Assembly: GCF_018614875.1 (NCBI RefSeq)
Contig: NZ_JAGGNW010000016.1
Coordinates: forward strand, 1-44,343
Source of the DNA: Variovorax paradoxus
GTDB lineage: Bacteria; Pseudomonadota; Gammaproteobacteria; Burkholderiales; Burkholderiaceae_C
Direction of reading: 5' to 3'
DNA length: 44,343 bases
Shown here: piece after piece, positions 1-7,463 of the stretch
Numbering within the stretch: position 1 is the first letter of the stretch
Layout of the letters: each line of letters opens with the position of its first letter
Position numbers and translations under genes: made by a program
Notes under the pieces: model-generated
The model's database searches: none
Told to the model about the DNA's origin: nothing
The model's input: only the letters and a program-made list of their open reading frames with translations

Positions 1-1
1 C

Positions 2-184
2 CTGGACGCCAAGCGCGGCGACATCGGCTCCACAGCCGAGCAGTACGCCATCGAGGCCTTCGAGCGCTACGGCGCCGACGCCGTGACCCTGTCGCCCTTC
101 ATGGGCTTCGACTCGGTGGCGCCCTACCTCAAGCACCAGGGCAAGGGAGCCTTCCTGCTCTGCCGCACCAGCAACCCCGGCGGC
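2..184 (+). CDS. pyrF: Orotidine 5'-phosphate decarboxylase fragment (both ends missing)
   Basis: The frame starting at base 2 encodes the catalytic core of OMP decarboxylase, the last step of UMP synthesis. The motif DAKRGDIGST carries the Asp and Lys that form the active-site network in this family. It is followed by ADAVTLSPFMGFDS and a stretch ending CRTSNPGG. The 5' part lies outside the window. After the SNPGG motif (about base 184) family similarity stops abruptly, although the frame stays open to base 508 antisense to the next gene. The remaining C-terminal half, including the phosphate-binding loop, is absent, so this copy cannot be functional as it stands. The break abuts another truncated gene, pointing to a rearrangement or an assembly join. 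Identity of the fragment is confident; the reason for the truncation is not. Confidence 0.75.
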
Positions 185-478
185 GCCCGGCGCCACGGCC
201 GCGGTGTCGCCGCCGGCCGGTGCCACCGGGCCGGCCGCGGCTGGCGGCGGCTTGGGTGCGCCGGCCTTGCCCGCCAGCGGCGCGTTGGGGTCCCAGTCGC
301 GGTTCTTGCGGGCTTCGGCTTCGTCCTGCTCGGCGCCGCCGCGCTGGGTCTTGGTCAGGAAAGGAATCGGCACCTTGGTCACGTAGACCGCGATGCCCAG
401 CGCGACACCCAACCCCAGCACCAGGCCGACGATGAGCCCGATGACGATGTTGCCGCGTTGTCTGGTTGTCTTCTTCAT
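185..478 (-). CDS. Truncated inner-membrane protein, probably SPOR-domain (FtsN/DedD-like), N-terminal part only
   Basis: Starting at the ATG at 478 the frame reads MKKTTRQRGN, then a single transmembrane segment at about residues 10-33 rich in Gly, Leu, Val and Ile. A charged stretch with AEARKNRDW and a Pro/Ala-rich linker follow. The start lies 7 bases after the argS stop on the same strand, so it is probably cotranscribed. In Burkholderiales the gene downstream of argS is commonly a SPOR-domain protein that binds septal peptidoglycan; that assignment rests on context and architecture, because the C-terminal SPOR domain is not present. After about residue 98 the frame runs into antisense pyrF sequence with no stop before the window edge, so the real gene is cut at about base 185. 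Confidence 0.6.
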
Positions 479-485
479 AGTCAGT

Positions 486-2171
486 TCACATCTTGCTCGG
501 CGCACTGACGCCGAGAATCGCGAGGCCATTGTGCAGCACCTGCGCGGTGGCCGCGACCAGCGCGAGCCGCGCCAGCTTGACCGGCTCGTCGTCGACCAGG
601 ATGCGCTCGGCGTCGTAGTAGCTGTGATAGCTGGCCGCCAGCTCGCGCAGATAGAAGGTGACGTCGTGCGGCGCGAAATCCTTCGCGGCGGCGCTCAGCA
701 TGGCGGGGTACCTGGCCAGCAGCAGCATGAGCGCCTGCGCGGCCGGGCTTTCGAGCGGCGACAGGTCCACGTCCTTCAGGGCGGCCGGGTCGCCGCCCCA
801 GCCCGCCAGCACCGAGCAGATGCGCGCATGGGCGTACTGCACGTAGTACACGGGGTTGTCGTTGTTCCTGGTCACGGCCAGGTCGACGTCGAAGGTGTAT
901 TCGGTGTCGGGCTTGCGGCTCAGCAGGAAGAAGCGCACGGCGTCGGTGCTGGTCCACTCGATCAGGTCGCGCAGGGTGACGTAGCTGCCCGCGCGCTTGC
1001 TGATCTTGACCTCTTCGCCGCCCTTCATCACGCGCACCATGGTGTGCAGCACGTAGTCGGGGTAGCCCGCGGGAATGCCGACGCCGGCGGCCTGCAGCCC
1101 GGCGCGCACGCGCGCGATGGTGCCGTGGTGGTCGGTGCCCTGGATGTTGACCACCTTGTGGAAGCCGCGCTCCCACTTGGCGATGTGATAGGCGACGTCG
1201 GGCACGAAGTAGGTGTACGTGCCGTCCTGCTTCTTCATCACGCGGTCCTTGTCGTCGCCGTAGTCGGTCGACCTGAGCCACAGCGCGCCGTCCTGCTCGT
1301 AGGTCTTGCCGGCGGCCACGAGCTTGCGCACCGCCTCCTCGACACGGCCGCTGGTGTAGAGGCTGGACTCGAGGTAGTAGTTGTCGAAGCGCACGCGGAA
1401 GGCCTGCAGGTCCAGGTCCTGCTCGCGGCGCAGGTAGGCCACGGCGAATTCGCGGATGGAATCGAGGTCGTCGATGTCGCCGCTGGCGGTGTATTCGCGG
1501 TCGTCCGACTTGACGGTCTTCTTCGCCTTGAAGTCTTCGGCGATGTCGGCGATGTAGTCGCCGTTGTAGGCGGGCGCCTTGTCGCCGCTCGGCCATTCGG
1601 GGTCGCCGGGCTTGAAGCCGCGGGCGCGCAGCTGGGTGCTGTTGGCCAGCGTCTGGATCTGCACCCCGGCGTCGTTGTAATAGAACTCGCGCCAGACGGT
1701 GTCGCCCTGGGAAGCGCGCAGGTTGCAGATGGCGTCGCCGAGCGCGGCCTGGCGGCCGTGGCCGACGTGCAGCGGCCCGGTCGGGTTGGCCGAGACGAAC
1801 TCGACCAGCACCTTTTCACCGGTGGCGGGCTGTTGCCCGAAGGCGCTGTCGGCGGCCAGCACCTCGCGCACGATCTGCTGCTTGGCGGCCGTCTTGAGGC
1901 GGATGTTGAGAAAGCCGGGGCCGGCAATCTCGATGGCTTCGACCCACTGGCCGAAAACGGGGGTGGCGAGCAGCGCGGCACTGAGCTCCTCGGCCAGTTC
2001 GCGCGGCTTGCGCCCGAGCGGCTTGGCGAGCTGCATGGCGGCCGTGCTGGCGAAATCGCCGTGGGCAGCCACCTTGGGCGACTCGAACGCGGCTTTGGAG
2101 CCAGCGCCGGGCGAGAGGGATTCGAGCGTGTTCGCGAGCGCCGCGAGCAGCTCCTGTTTGACCAATAGCAT
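486..2171 (-). CDS. argS: Arginyl-tRNA synthetase
   Basis: This 561-residue class I aminoacyl-tRNA synthetase charges tRNA-Arg with arginine in the cytoplasm. It has an N-terminal tRNA-D-loop recognition region, then the Rossmann catalytic core with the HIGH-class motif as HVGH at residues 135-138. The second signature is present as KISKR at 389-393, a normal variant of KMSKS in ArgRS. The C-terminal DALR anticodon-binding region ends SAPSKM. Length fits the bacterial family. The start MLLVKQELL is the first ATG of the homologous region. The truncated membrane-protein gene starts 7 bases downstream, suggesting one transcript. The gene appears intact. Confidence 0.97.
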   Translation of the reverse strand: MLLVKQELLAALANTLESLSPGAGSKAAFESPKVAAHGDFASTAAMQLAKPLGRKPRELAEELSAALLATPVFGQWVEAIEIAGPGFLNIRLKTAAKQQIVREVLAADSAFGQQPATGEKVLVEFVSANPTGPLHVGHGRQAALGDAICNLRASQGDTVWREFYYNDAGVQIQTLANSTQLRARGFKPGDPEWPSGDKAPAYNGDYIADIAEDFKAKKTVKSDDREYTASGDIDDLDSIREFAVAYLRREQDLDLQAFRVRFDNYYLESSLYTSGRVEEAVRKLVAAGKTYEQDGALWLRSTDYGDDKDRVMKKQDGTYTYFVPDVAYHIAKWERGFHKVVNIQGTDHHGTIARVRAGLQAAGVGIPAGYPDYVLHTMVRVMKGGEEVKISKRAGSYVTLRDLIEWTSTDAVRFFLLSRKPDTEYTFDVDLAVTRNNDNPVYYVQYAHARICSVLAGWGGDPAALKDVDLSPLESPAAQALMLLLARYPAMLSAAAKDFAPHDVTFYLRELAASYHSYYDAERILVDDEPVKLARLALVAATAQVLHNGLAILGVSAPSKM

Positions 2172-2205
2172 CTGCGAATTTTACCGGGGGCAAACCCGGC
2201 CTCGG

Positions 2206-2227
2206 TTGACGATCGTCATCCGATCGT
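2206..2227. promoter_or_regulatory. Inverted repeat between argS and the PsiF-repeat gene
   Basis: The divergent gap holds ACGATCG (2209-2215), five bases, then CGATCGT (2221-2227), a perfect 7-base dyad. It overlaps a TTGACG hexamer at 2206-2211 that could be a -35 element toward the PsiF gene, but no good -10 lies at 16-18 bases. A regulator site is possible; no regulator is assigned. Confidence 0.3.
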
Positions 2228-2301
2228 TGCCTTGGCCCGTTAGGAGGGTCGGCCCCGGGGCGGGGCAACTGTCACAACCAACCTTGCAAGGACATATCAC
2301 C

Positions 2302-2718
2302 ATGAAGAAGCTCCTTTCCCTGATCGCTCTGGGCGCCTGTCTCTCCTTCGGCGCCGCACAGGCACAAGACAAGGCCCCGGCCAAGGCTCCGGCGCCTGTC
2401 ACCGCTCCCGCGGCCACTCCCGCCACTCCCGCCACTCCCGCCACCCCCGCCGCTCCTGCGGCGGCAACTCCCGCAGCGCCCGCCACCGCGGCGGCCCCCG
2501 CCGCCGGCGAGAGCTGCGAAGCCAAGGCCATCGACAAGAACGGCAAGCCGCTGGCCGGCGCCGCCAAGGGCAGCTTCATCAAGAAGTGCCAAAAAGACGC
2601 CAAGGCCGCCGCAGCACCCGCTTGCGCAGCCAAGGCCGTCGACAAGAACGGCAAGCCGCTGGCCGGCGCCGCCAAGAGCAGCTTCATGAAGAAGTGCGAA
2701 AAGGATGCCAAGGCCTGA
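2302..2718 (+). CDS. Secreted PsiF-repeat protein
   Basis: This 138-residue protein has a clear Sec signal peptide (MKKLLSLIALGACLSFGAAQA, cleavage about residue 21). A low-complexity Pro/Ala/Thr linker at about 22-68 follows, then two copies of the PsiF repeat at about 70-100 and 106-136. Both copies share the core DKNGKPLAGAAK and flanking cysteines that could form disulfides. In E. coli psiF is phosphate-starvation inducible but its biochemical role is unknown, so only export to the periplasm is inferred. AAGGA at 2287-2291 is a suitable ribosome-binding site for the ATG at 2302. The frame is open far upstream, but that extension overlaps argS on the other strand and precedes the signal peptide, so it was rejected. 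A strong terminator follows. Confidence 0.88.
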   Translation: MKKLLSLIALGACLSFGAAQAQDKAPAKAPAPVTAPAATPATPATPATPAAPAAATPAAPATAAAPAAGESCEAKAIDKNGKPLAGAAKGSFIKKCQKDAKAAAAPACAAKAVDKNGKPLAGAAKSSFMKKCEKDAKA

Positions 2719-2749
2719 AGCAGCGCTGCGCTTCAGCCTGCGCAAACAG

Positions 2750-2773
2750 GGCCCGCCGCGTGCGGGCCTTTTT
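2750..2773 (+). terminator. Rho-independent terminator of the PsiF-repeat gene
   Basis: A 7-base GC stem (2750-2756 with 2762-2768) with a 5-base loop is followed directly by five T residues, 32 bases after the stop codon. Confidence 0.85.
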
Positions 2774-2790
2774 CATGGCCGCGACGCCAG

Positions 2791-4833
2791 CTACTTCAGC
2801 ACGCCCAGCAGATTGTTGAAATCGTCGGTCCAGGGGCGCGCGCCTGCCGGGGGCACGATGGGCAAGGCCGCGGCGCGCAAGGGCTCGCGCGCCAGCACGT
2901 CCGGATCGCGCGCCACCAGGACCCAGTCGGTCGGATTGAGCCACTTCGAAGCTTCCGCGTCGTCGCTCACGAGCACCGCATGCAAGCCTTTCACCTCGGC
3001 GATCCGCGCGACCACCGGTGCCAGCTCGAGGAACCGGTTGGTCACGTGAAAGGCCACCACGCCGCCCGGCTTCATGTGCCGCAGATAGACGTCCATGGCC
3101 TGCGCCGTGAGCAAGTGGACGGGCACCGCATCGCCCGAGAAGGCGTCCACCGCGAGCAGGTCGAAGTCTTGCGGCGGCTCGCGCTCCAGCGCCAGCCGCG
3201 CGTCGCCGAGCACGCGCTCGATGCGAGCCGGGCTGTCGCGCAAAAAGGTGAATTCGCTGTCCGCCAGCTCGAACACCTGCGGATTGATCTCGTAGATCCG
3301 ATAGACGTCGCCGCTGCGGCCGTAGCTCGCGAGCGTGCCGGCGCCCAGGCCGATCAGGCCGACCCGGCGCGGTCCGGCCGGCGCGGCGGCCATCGCGCGG
3401 CCGATGCCCGAGGTGGCGCCGTAGTAGGTCGTGGGCTCGCGTCGGCGCCAGGGGTCCAGGAACTGCTCGCCATGCTTGATCGAGCCATGCGACAGCAGCC
3501 GCACGCTGTCCGACGGGTGGAGGCGCCGCACGTCGAAGGTGATCAGCGCGCCATGGAAATTGCGCAGCAGGTGGCGCGCGTCCGATCTGTCGCTGCCGAT
3601 CTGCGCCATCAGAAAGAAGGCGCAGCAGGCCGCCAATGCCACACTGGAATTCCGCAGCCATGTCCGTTGACGCAGAACGGCCGCCGCCACGAGCGCCGTC
3701 AGCATCAGGCCGATGCCCAGTTCGTAATAGGCCGGCAGCACATGCGGCGCGACCAGCCCCACCATGGCGCCGCCCAGGGCGCCACCGAGCGAGAGCATCA
3801 GGTAGAAGCGCGTGAGATAGCGCGGCGCCGGCCGCAGCCTGGCGGTTTCTCCATGCAGGAACATGCACAGCACGAACAACCCGCCGACATAGATCGGCAG
3901 CCCCGTGCGTACATCGGAGCCGATGTGGTGCTGCAGGCCGAAGGCGCACAGCAGCAGCACGCCCGCCGCCAGCGGCAGGAAAACGCCGCGCCGGTACCAG
4001 CGGTCGCTCTCGAAGCACAGCACGAAGGTGAACAGATACAGCGACAGCGGCAGGATCCAGAGAAACGGAACCGCGGCGACGTTCTGGGTGATGTGGTTGG
4101 TCACCGCCAGCAGCAGCCACGACGCCAGCGCCGGCAACACGAGCCAGAGCAGGCCGTCGGTCCAGCGCGGCGGTTTCTCGCTGCCGGCGGCCGCGGCCCG
4201 GCCCGGCGCAGCCGGCGACGGTACGGCCTGCGGCCAGAGGTACGCCACCAGCAAGGTCGTGCCGGCGCAAAGCACCACGAACACGCCATAGCCCCATGAC
4301 CATCCGCGCGCTTGCTGCAGCATCGAACTGCGGGGCTCGATCAGCCCGGGATAGCTCAGCAGCGACAGCAGCGATGCCAGGTTGGAGAGCGAGAAGTACC
4401 GGTACACCTGCGCACCCCAGGGCGTGCGCGCCACCCACGACTGCACCAGCGGGCCGGTGGTCGAAAGAAGAAAGTAGGGAAGCCCGATGGTCGCGAACAG
4501 CAGCCCCAGGATCAGCCATGCCGGGTCTTCGCTGCCGGTGGGCTTCCAGCGCGCGGCGACCACCAGCGGAAGGAACGCCAGGCTCGCCAGCAGCAGCGTC
4601 ACGTGCAGCGCGGCCTGCGCCCGCACGCGAAGGCGGCGCGTCACCCAGTCGGAGTAGGCATAGCCCGCAAGCAGCACGACCTGGAAGAACACCATGCAGA
4701 TCGACCACACGGCGGCCGAGCCGCCGAACCAGGGCAGGATCTGCTTGGCGATCAGCGGCTGCACCAGGAACAGCAGGAACGCGCTGCTGAAGATGGTGCC
4801 GGCAAACAGAAGCTGGATGCCGGTGCGCCCCAT
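2791..4833 (-). CDS. Membrane-fused spermidine-synthase-like methyltransferase-fold protein
   Basis: This 680-residue protein has two parts. Residues 1 to about 390 are strongly hydrophobic with roughly ten or more predicted transmembrane segments, beginning LLFAGTIFSSAFLLFLVQP. Residues about 450-680 form a spermidine-synthase/SAM-dependent methyltransferase Rossmann fold. The glycine-rich loop is LIGLGAGTLASYG, an acidic residue sits in YRIYEINPQV, LGDARLAL follows, and the catalytic-region motif is AVDAFSGDAVP. Such fused MFS/spermidine-synthase-like proteins are common and mostly uncharacterised, so true aminopropyltransferase activity is not established. Its start lies 6 bases after the stop of the DUF2214 gene, so the two are probably cotranscribed. 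Confidence 0.85.
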   Translation of the reverse strand: MGRTGIQLLFAGTIFSSAFLLFLVQPLIAKQILPWFGGSAAVWSICMVFFQVVLLAGYAYSDWVTRRLRVRAQAALHVTLLLASLAFLPLVVAARWKPTGSEDPAWLILGLLFATIGLPYFLLSTTGPLVQSWVARTPWGAQVYRYFSLSNLASLLSLLSYPGLIEPRSSMLQQARGWSWGYGVFVVLCAGTTLLVAYLWPQAVPSPAAPGRAAAAGSEKPPRWTDGLLWLVLPALASWLLLAVTNHITQNVAAVPFLWILPLSLYLFTFVLCFESDRWYRRGVFLPLAAGVLLLCAFGLQHHIGSDVRTGLPIYVGGLFVLCMFLHGETARLRPAPRYLTRFYLMLSLGGALGGAMVGLVAPHVLPAYYELGIGLMLTALVAAAVLRQRTWLRNSSVALAACCAFFLMAQIGSDRSDARHLLRNFHGALITFDVRRLHPSDSVRLLSHGSIKHGEQFLDPWRRREPTTYYGATSGIGRAMAAAPAGPRRVGLIGLGAGTLASYGRSGDVYRIYEINPQVFELADSEFTFLRDSPARIERVLGDARLALEREPPQDFDLLAVDAFSGDAVPVHLLTAQAMDVYLRHMKPGGVVAFHVTNRFLELAPVVARIAEVKGLHAVLVSDDAEASKWLNPTDWVLVARDPDVLAREPLRAAALPIVPPAGARPWTDDFNNLLGVLK

Positions 4834-4839
4834 GCGGTC

Positions 4840-5292
4840 CTACTTGCCGAAGCCTCGCGCGAGGAACACGGCCACCAGCGGAATCAGTGCGATCAGGTGG
4901 GCCTGCACCATCACCAGCCTGCGCGTCTTGCGGATGTCGGTTTCGGCCGGCAGCGTGCCGTTCGCGCGCAGCGCCTTGCGCCAGCGGAAGTAGGTCAGCG
5001 TGGGGAAGATCGAGAGCACGCCGACGATGATGAACAACCCGAGCTTCACGTGCAGCAGCGGGTTGGTCCAATACCATGCCGTGCCCTTCACACCCCACAC
5101 CGTGCGGGCGATGCCGGTGGCCAGCACGGCCACGGCGGCCATGCCGTAGACCATGTCGATCCTGGCGAGCCGCTCCACCACCGCGGCATTGAGCCACTGC
5201 ACGCGGCACAGCGCGGCTTCGCTGGAGATGAAGACGACCATCGTGAGGATGGCAAGCAGATGCAGGTAGGCGAGGATGGCTTCGAGGGTCAT
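4840..5292 (-). CDS. DUF2214 family membrane protein
   Basis: A 150-residue protein with four predicted transmembrane helices, starting MTLEAILAYLHLLAIL, with a second segment around VYGMAAVAVLATGIA and others near KLGLFIIVGVLSIFPTL and LIALIPLVAVFLA. Size and pattern fit the DUF2214 family, whose function is unknown. The ATG at 5292 is chosen because the hydrophobic N-terminus begins there; a longer frame upstream runs into the LysR gene with non-protein-like sequence. It sits 28 bases downstream of the LysR stop and 6 bases upstream of the spermidine-synthase-like gene, in the same direction. Confidence 0.8.
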   Translation of the reverse strand: MTLEAILAYLHLLAILTMVVFISSEAALCRVQWLNAAVVERLARIDMVYGMAAVAVLATGIARTVWGVKGTAWYWTNPLLHVKLGLFIIVGVLSIFPTLTYFRWRKALRANGTLPAETDIRKTRRLVMVQAHLIALIPLVAVFLARGFGK

Positions 5293-5320
5293 CGGCAGAT
5301 TGTGCCGCCGCTCGCGCGCT

Positions 5321-6247
5321 TTAGCCCTTTCCGCCCCAGAATTCGGGCCGCCCGTACTGCGCCTTGAGGAAATCAAGCCACAGTCGCACCCGCAGCGGCA
5401 GGTGCTTGGTGCCCGCGAAGACCGCATAGATGCCGTTGGGCGGTGCGGCGAATTCGTCGAGCAGCGGCACCAGCAGGCCGGCCTCGATCTCGGCCTCCAC
5501 TTCCCAGGTGCTGCGCCATGCGATGCCGTGCCCGGCCAGGCACCAGTCGTGCAGCACCTGGCCGTCGGAACAATCCAGCGGGCCCTCGGGCCGCAGGTGG
5601 ATCAGCTCCTCGCCGCCGTCTTCTGCCGGAACCCGGAATGCCCAGCCGCGCGTCTGCGAGGCATCGCTCGACAGCGTGAGGCAGGCGAAGCGCGACAGCT
5701 CGCCGGGATGCCGCGGCATGCCGTGGCGGCGCACGAACTCCGGCGTGGCGACGCAGCGGCGCCGGTTGTCGGCCAGCCGCACGCTGACCAGCGACGAGTC
5801 GGGCATGTCGCCCACGCGCACCGCGCAGTCGAAGCTCTCGCCGCGCACGTCGACCACGCGGTCGCTCAGGTTGAGCGAGATCGTGACCTCGGGATGCAGC
5901 GCATGAAAACGCGGCACCAGCGGCGCCACGTGGCGGCGGCCGAAGCCGGCCGGCGCCGTCACGCGCAGATGGCCGCTGGCCTTGACGCCGCCCGCGCTCA
6001 CGCTCGCTTCGGCATTGGCGAATTCCGTCAGCAGGCGCTGGCAGTCTTCCAGAAAGGCGCTGCCTTCGTGCGTGAGCGTGATGCGCCGCGTGGTGCGCAC
6101 CAGCAGCTTCACGCCGAGCCGGGCTTCGAGCGCATCGAGCCGGCGCCCCATGATGGCGGGCGCCACGCCCTCGGCCTTGGCCGCGGCCGTGAGTCCTCCG
6201 CGGGTCGCCACCGAGACGAAGGATTCGAGTTGCTTGAGGCGGTCCAT
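5321..6247 (-). CDS. LysR-family transcriptional regulator
   Basis: A 308-residue LTTR of standard length. A winged helix-turn-helix lies at about residues 5-60 (LTAAAKAEGVAPAIMGRRLD is the recognition region). A periplasmic-binding-protein-like effector domain follows from about 90, with GHLRVTAPAGFGRRH at its start. It lies 25 bases downstream of the CoA-transferase stop on the same strand, so it may be the last regulatory gene of that transcript rather than divergently placed as LTTRs usually are. Target genes and effector cannot be read from the sequence. The helix reads APAIMGRRL where many LTTRs have a Ser-rich SAVSR/Q core, as in a subgroup of LTTRs. Confidence 0.9.
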   Translation of the reverse strand: MDRLKQLESFVSVATRGGLTAAAKAEGVAPAIMGRRLDALEARLGVKLLVRTTRRITLTHEGSAFLEDCQRLLTEFANAEASVSAGGVKASGHLRVTAPAGFGRRHVAPLVPRFHALHPEVTISLNLSDRVVDVRGESFDCAVRVGDMPDSSLVSVRLADNRRRCVATPEFVRRHGMPRHPGELSRFACLTLSSDASQTRGWAFRVPAEDGGEELIHLRPEGPLDCSDGQVLHDWCLAGHGIAWRSTWEVEAEIEAGLLVPLLDEFAAPPNGIYAVFAGTKHLPLRVRLWLDFLKAQYGRPEFWGGKG

Positions 6248-6272
6248 GGCGCCCGCACTATATCGCCCGGGC

Positions 6273-7463
6273 TCAGCCGGCGATGCCGGCCCGCCGCGCC
6301 TCGAAGGCTGCGATCTCCTCGTCGCTGTAGCCCACTTCCTTCAGCAGCTCGCCGGTGTGTTCGCCGATGCGCGGCGGCTGCAGGCGAATGCCGGGCCGCT
6401 CGCCGCCCAGCGTGAAGGGCATCAGCGGCACCTTGGCCATGTGGCCGTCGTTCATGCGCACCGGCGCCAGGCCGCCGGTCGCGTTGAGATGCGGGTCGTC
6501 GAACAGCGCCTGCGGCTTGGTGATGGGCGCGAAGGGCAGCTCGTTCTGCTCGAACACCGCGCTGAGTTCGGCGGCGCCGTAGCCGGCCAGATGCGAGCGC
6601 AGGATCGGCATCATCCAGTCGCGCGCGAGCACGCGGTCGTTGTTGGTCTTCAGGCGCGGGTCGGCCAGCATCTCCTCCAGGCCGAAGGCCTTGCAGAAGA
6701 TGGCCCACTGCTTGTCGCTCACGGCCGCGAGGAAGATCTGCTCGCCGTCCTTCACGGTGAACACGTCGTACACGGCCCAGGCCGAGATGCGGCTGGGCAT
6801 CGGGTCGGCGGCCTTGCCGGTGGCGGCGAACTGCATCATGTGTTGCGCGACCAGGAACACGTTGTTCTCGAACAGCGCGGACTGCACTTCGCAGCCTTTG
6901 CCGGTGAGGTCACGCTGGCGCAATGCGGCCATGGCGCCGATGGCGCCGAACATGCCGCCCATGATGTCGTTCACGCTGGTGCCCGCGCGCAGCGGGTCGC
7001 CGGCGCGGCCGGTCATGTAGGCGAGGCCGCCCATCATCTGCACCACTTCGTCGAGCGCGGTGCGGTGGTCGTAGGGGCCGGGCAGGAAGCCCTTGTGGCT
7101 CACGTAGACGAGACGCGGATTGAGCTTTGAAAGCGTGTGGTAGTCGAGCCCCAGCTTCTTCATGGTGCCGGGCTTGAAGTTCTCGCTGACGATGTCGGCG
7201 GTGGCGACGAGGCGCAGCGCGGCCTCCACGCCTTCGGGCGTCTTGAGATCGAGCGCGATGCTCTTCTTGTTGCGGTTGAAGGTCGGGAAGAAACCCGCGC
7301 CCGAGCCGAGCAGGCGGCGCGTGCTGTCGCCCTCGATGGGCTCGACCTTGATGACCTCGGCGCCGAGGTCGGCCAGCAGCAGGCCGCAGGTGGGGCCCAT
7401 GACCATGTGGGTGAACTCGACGACGCGGACGCCGGCATACGGCAGGGGTTGGGATTCAGACAT
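6273..7463 (-). CDS. Class III (CaiB/BaiF) CoA-transferase
   Basis: With the start at 7463 the protein has 396 residues, usual for family III CoA-transferases. These move CoA between carboxylic acids through an aspartyl-CoA thioester. The N-terminus is GVRVVEFTHMVMGPTCGLLLADLGAEVIKVE, typical of the family (positions about 11-41). The probable nucleophile is Asp166 in AGTSVNDIMGG. The ATG at 7463 overlaps the stop of the preceding lyase gene by 8 bases (ATGTCTGA), a translational-coupling arrangement. An upstream in-frame start at 7487 would overlap more and adds non-conserved residues. Its pairing with an HMG-CoA-lyase-like enzyme suggests it activates a dicarboxylic or hydroxy-dicarboxylic acid that the lyase then cleaves. 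The substrate is inferred only by context. Confidence 0.92.
   Translation of the reverse strand: MSESQPLPYAGVRVVEFTHMVMGPTCGLLLADLGAEVIKVEPIEGDSTRRLLGSGAGFFPTFNRNKKSIALDLKTPEGVEAALRLVATADIVSENFKPGTMKKLGLDYHTLSKLNPRLVYVSHKGFLPGPYDHRTALDEVVQMMGGLAYMTGRAGDPLRAGTSVNDIMGGMFGAIGAMAALRQRDLTGKGCEVQSALFENNVFLVAQHMMQFAATGKAADPMPSRISAWAVYDVFTVKDGEQIFLAAVSDKQWAIFCKAFGLEEMLADPRLKTNNDRVLARDWMMPILRSHLAGYGAAELSAVFEQNELPFAPITKPQALFDDPHLNATGGLAPVRMNDGHMAKVPLMPFTLGGERPGIRLQPPRIGEHTGELLKEVGYSDEEIAAFEARRAGIAG

Noticed and set aside
393..2168. A 591-codon plus-strand frame opposite argS.
   Set aside because: Antisense to an intact ArgRS, no recognisable domain, composition typical of a shadow frame.
2684..5209. 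An 841-codon minus-strand frame overlapping the spermidine-synthase-like and DUF2214 genes.
   Set aside because: Shifted frame of genes whose true frames show clear membrane and Rossmann patterns.
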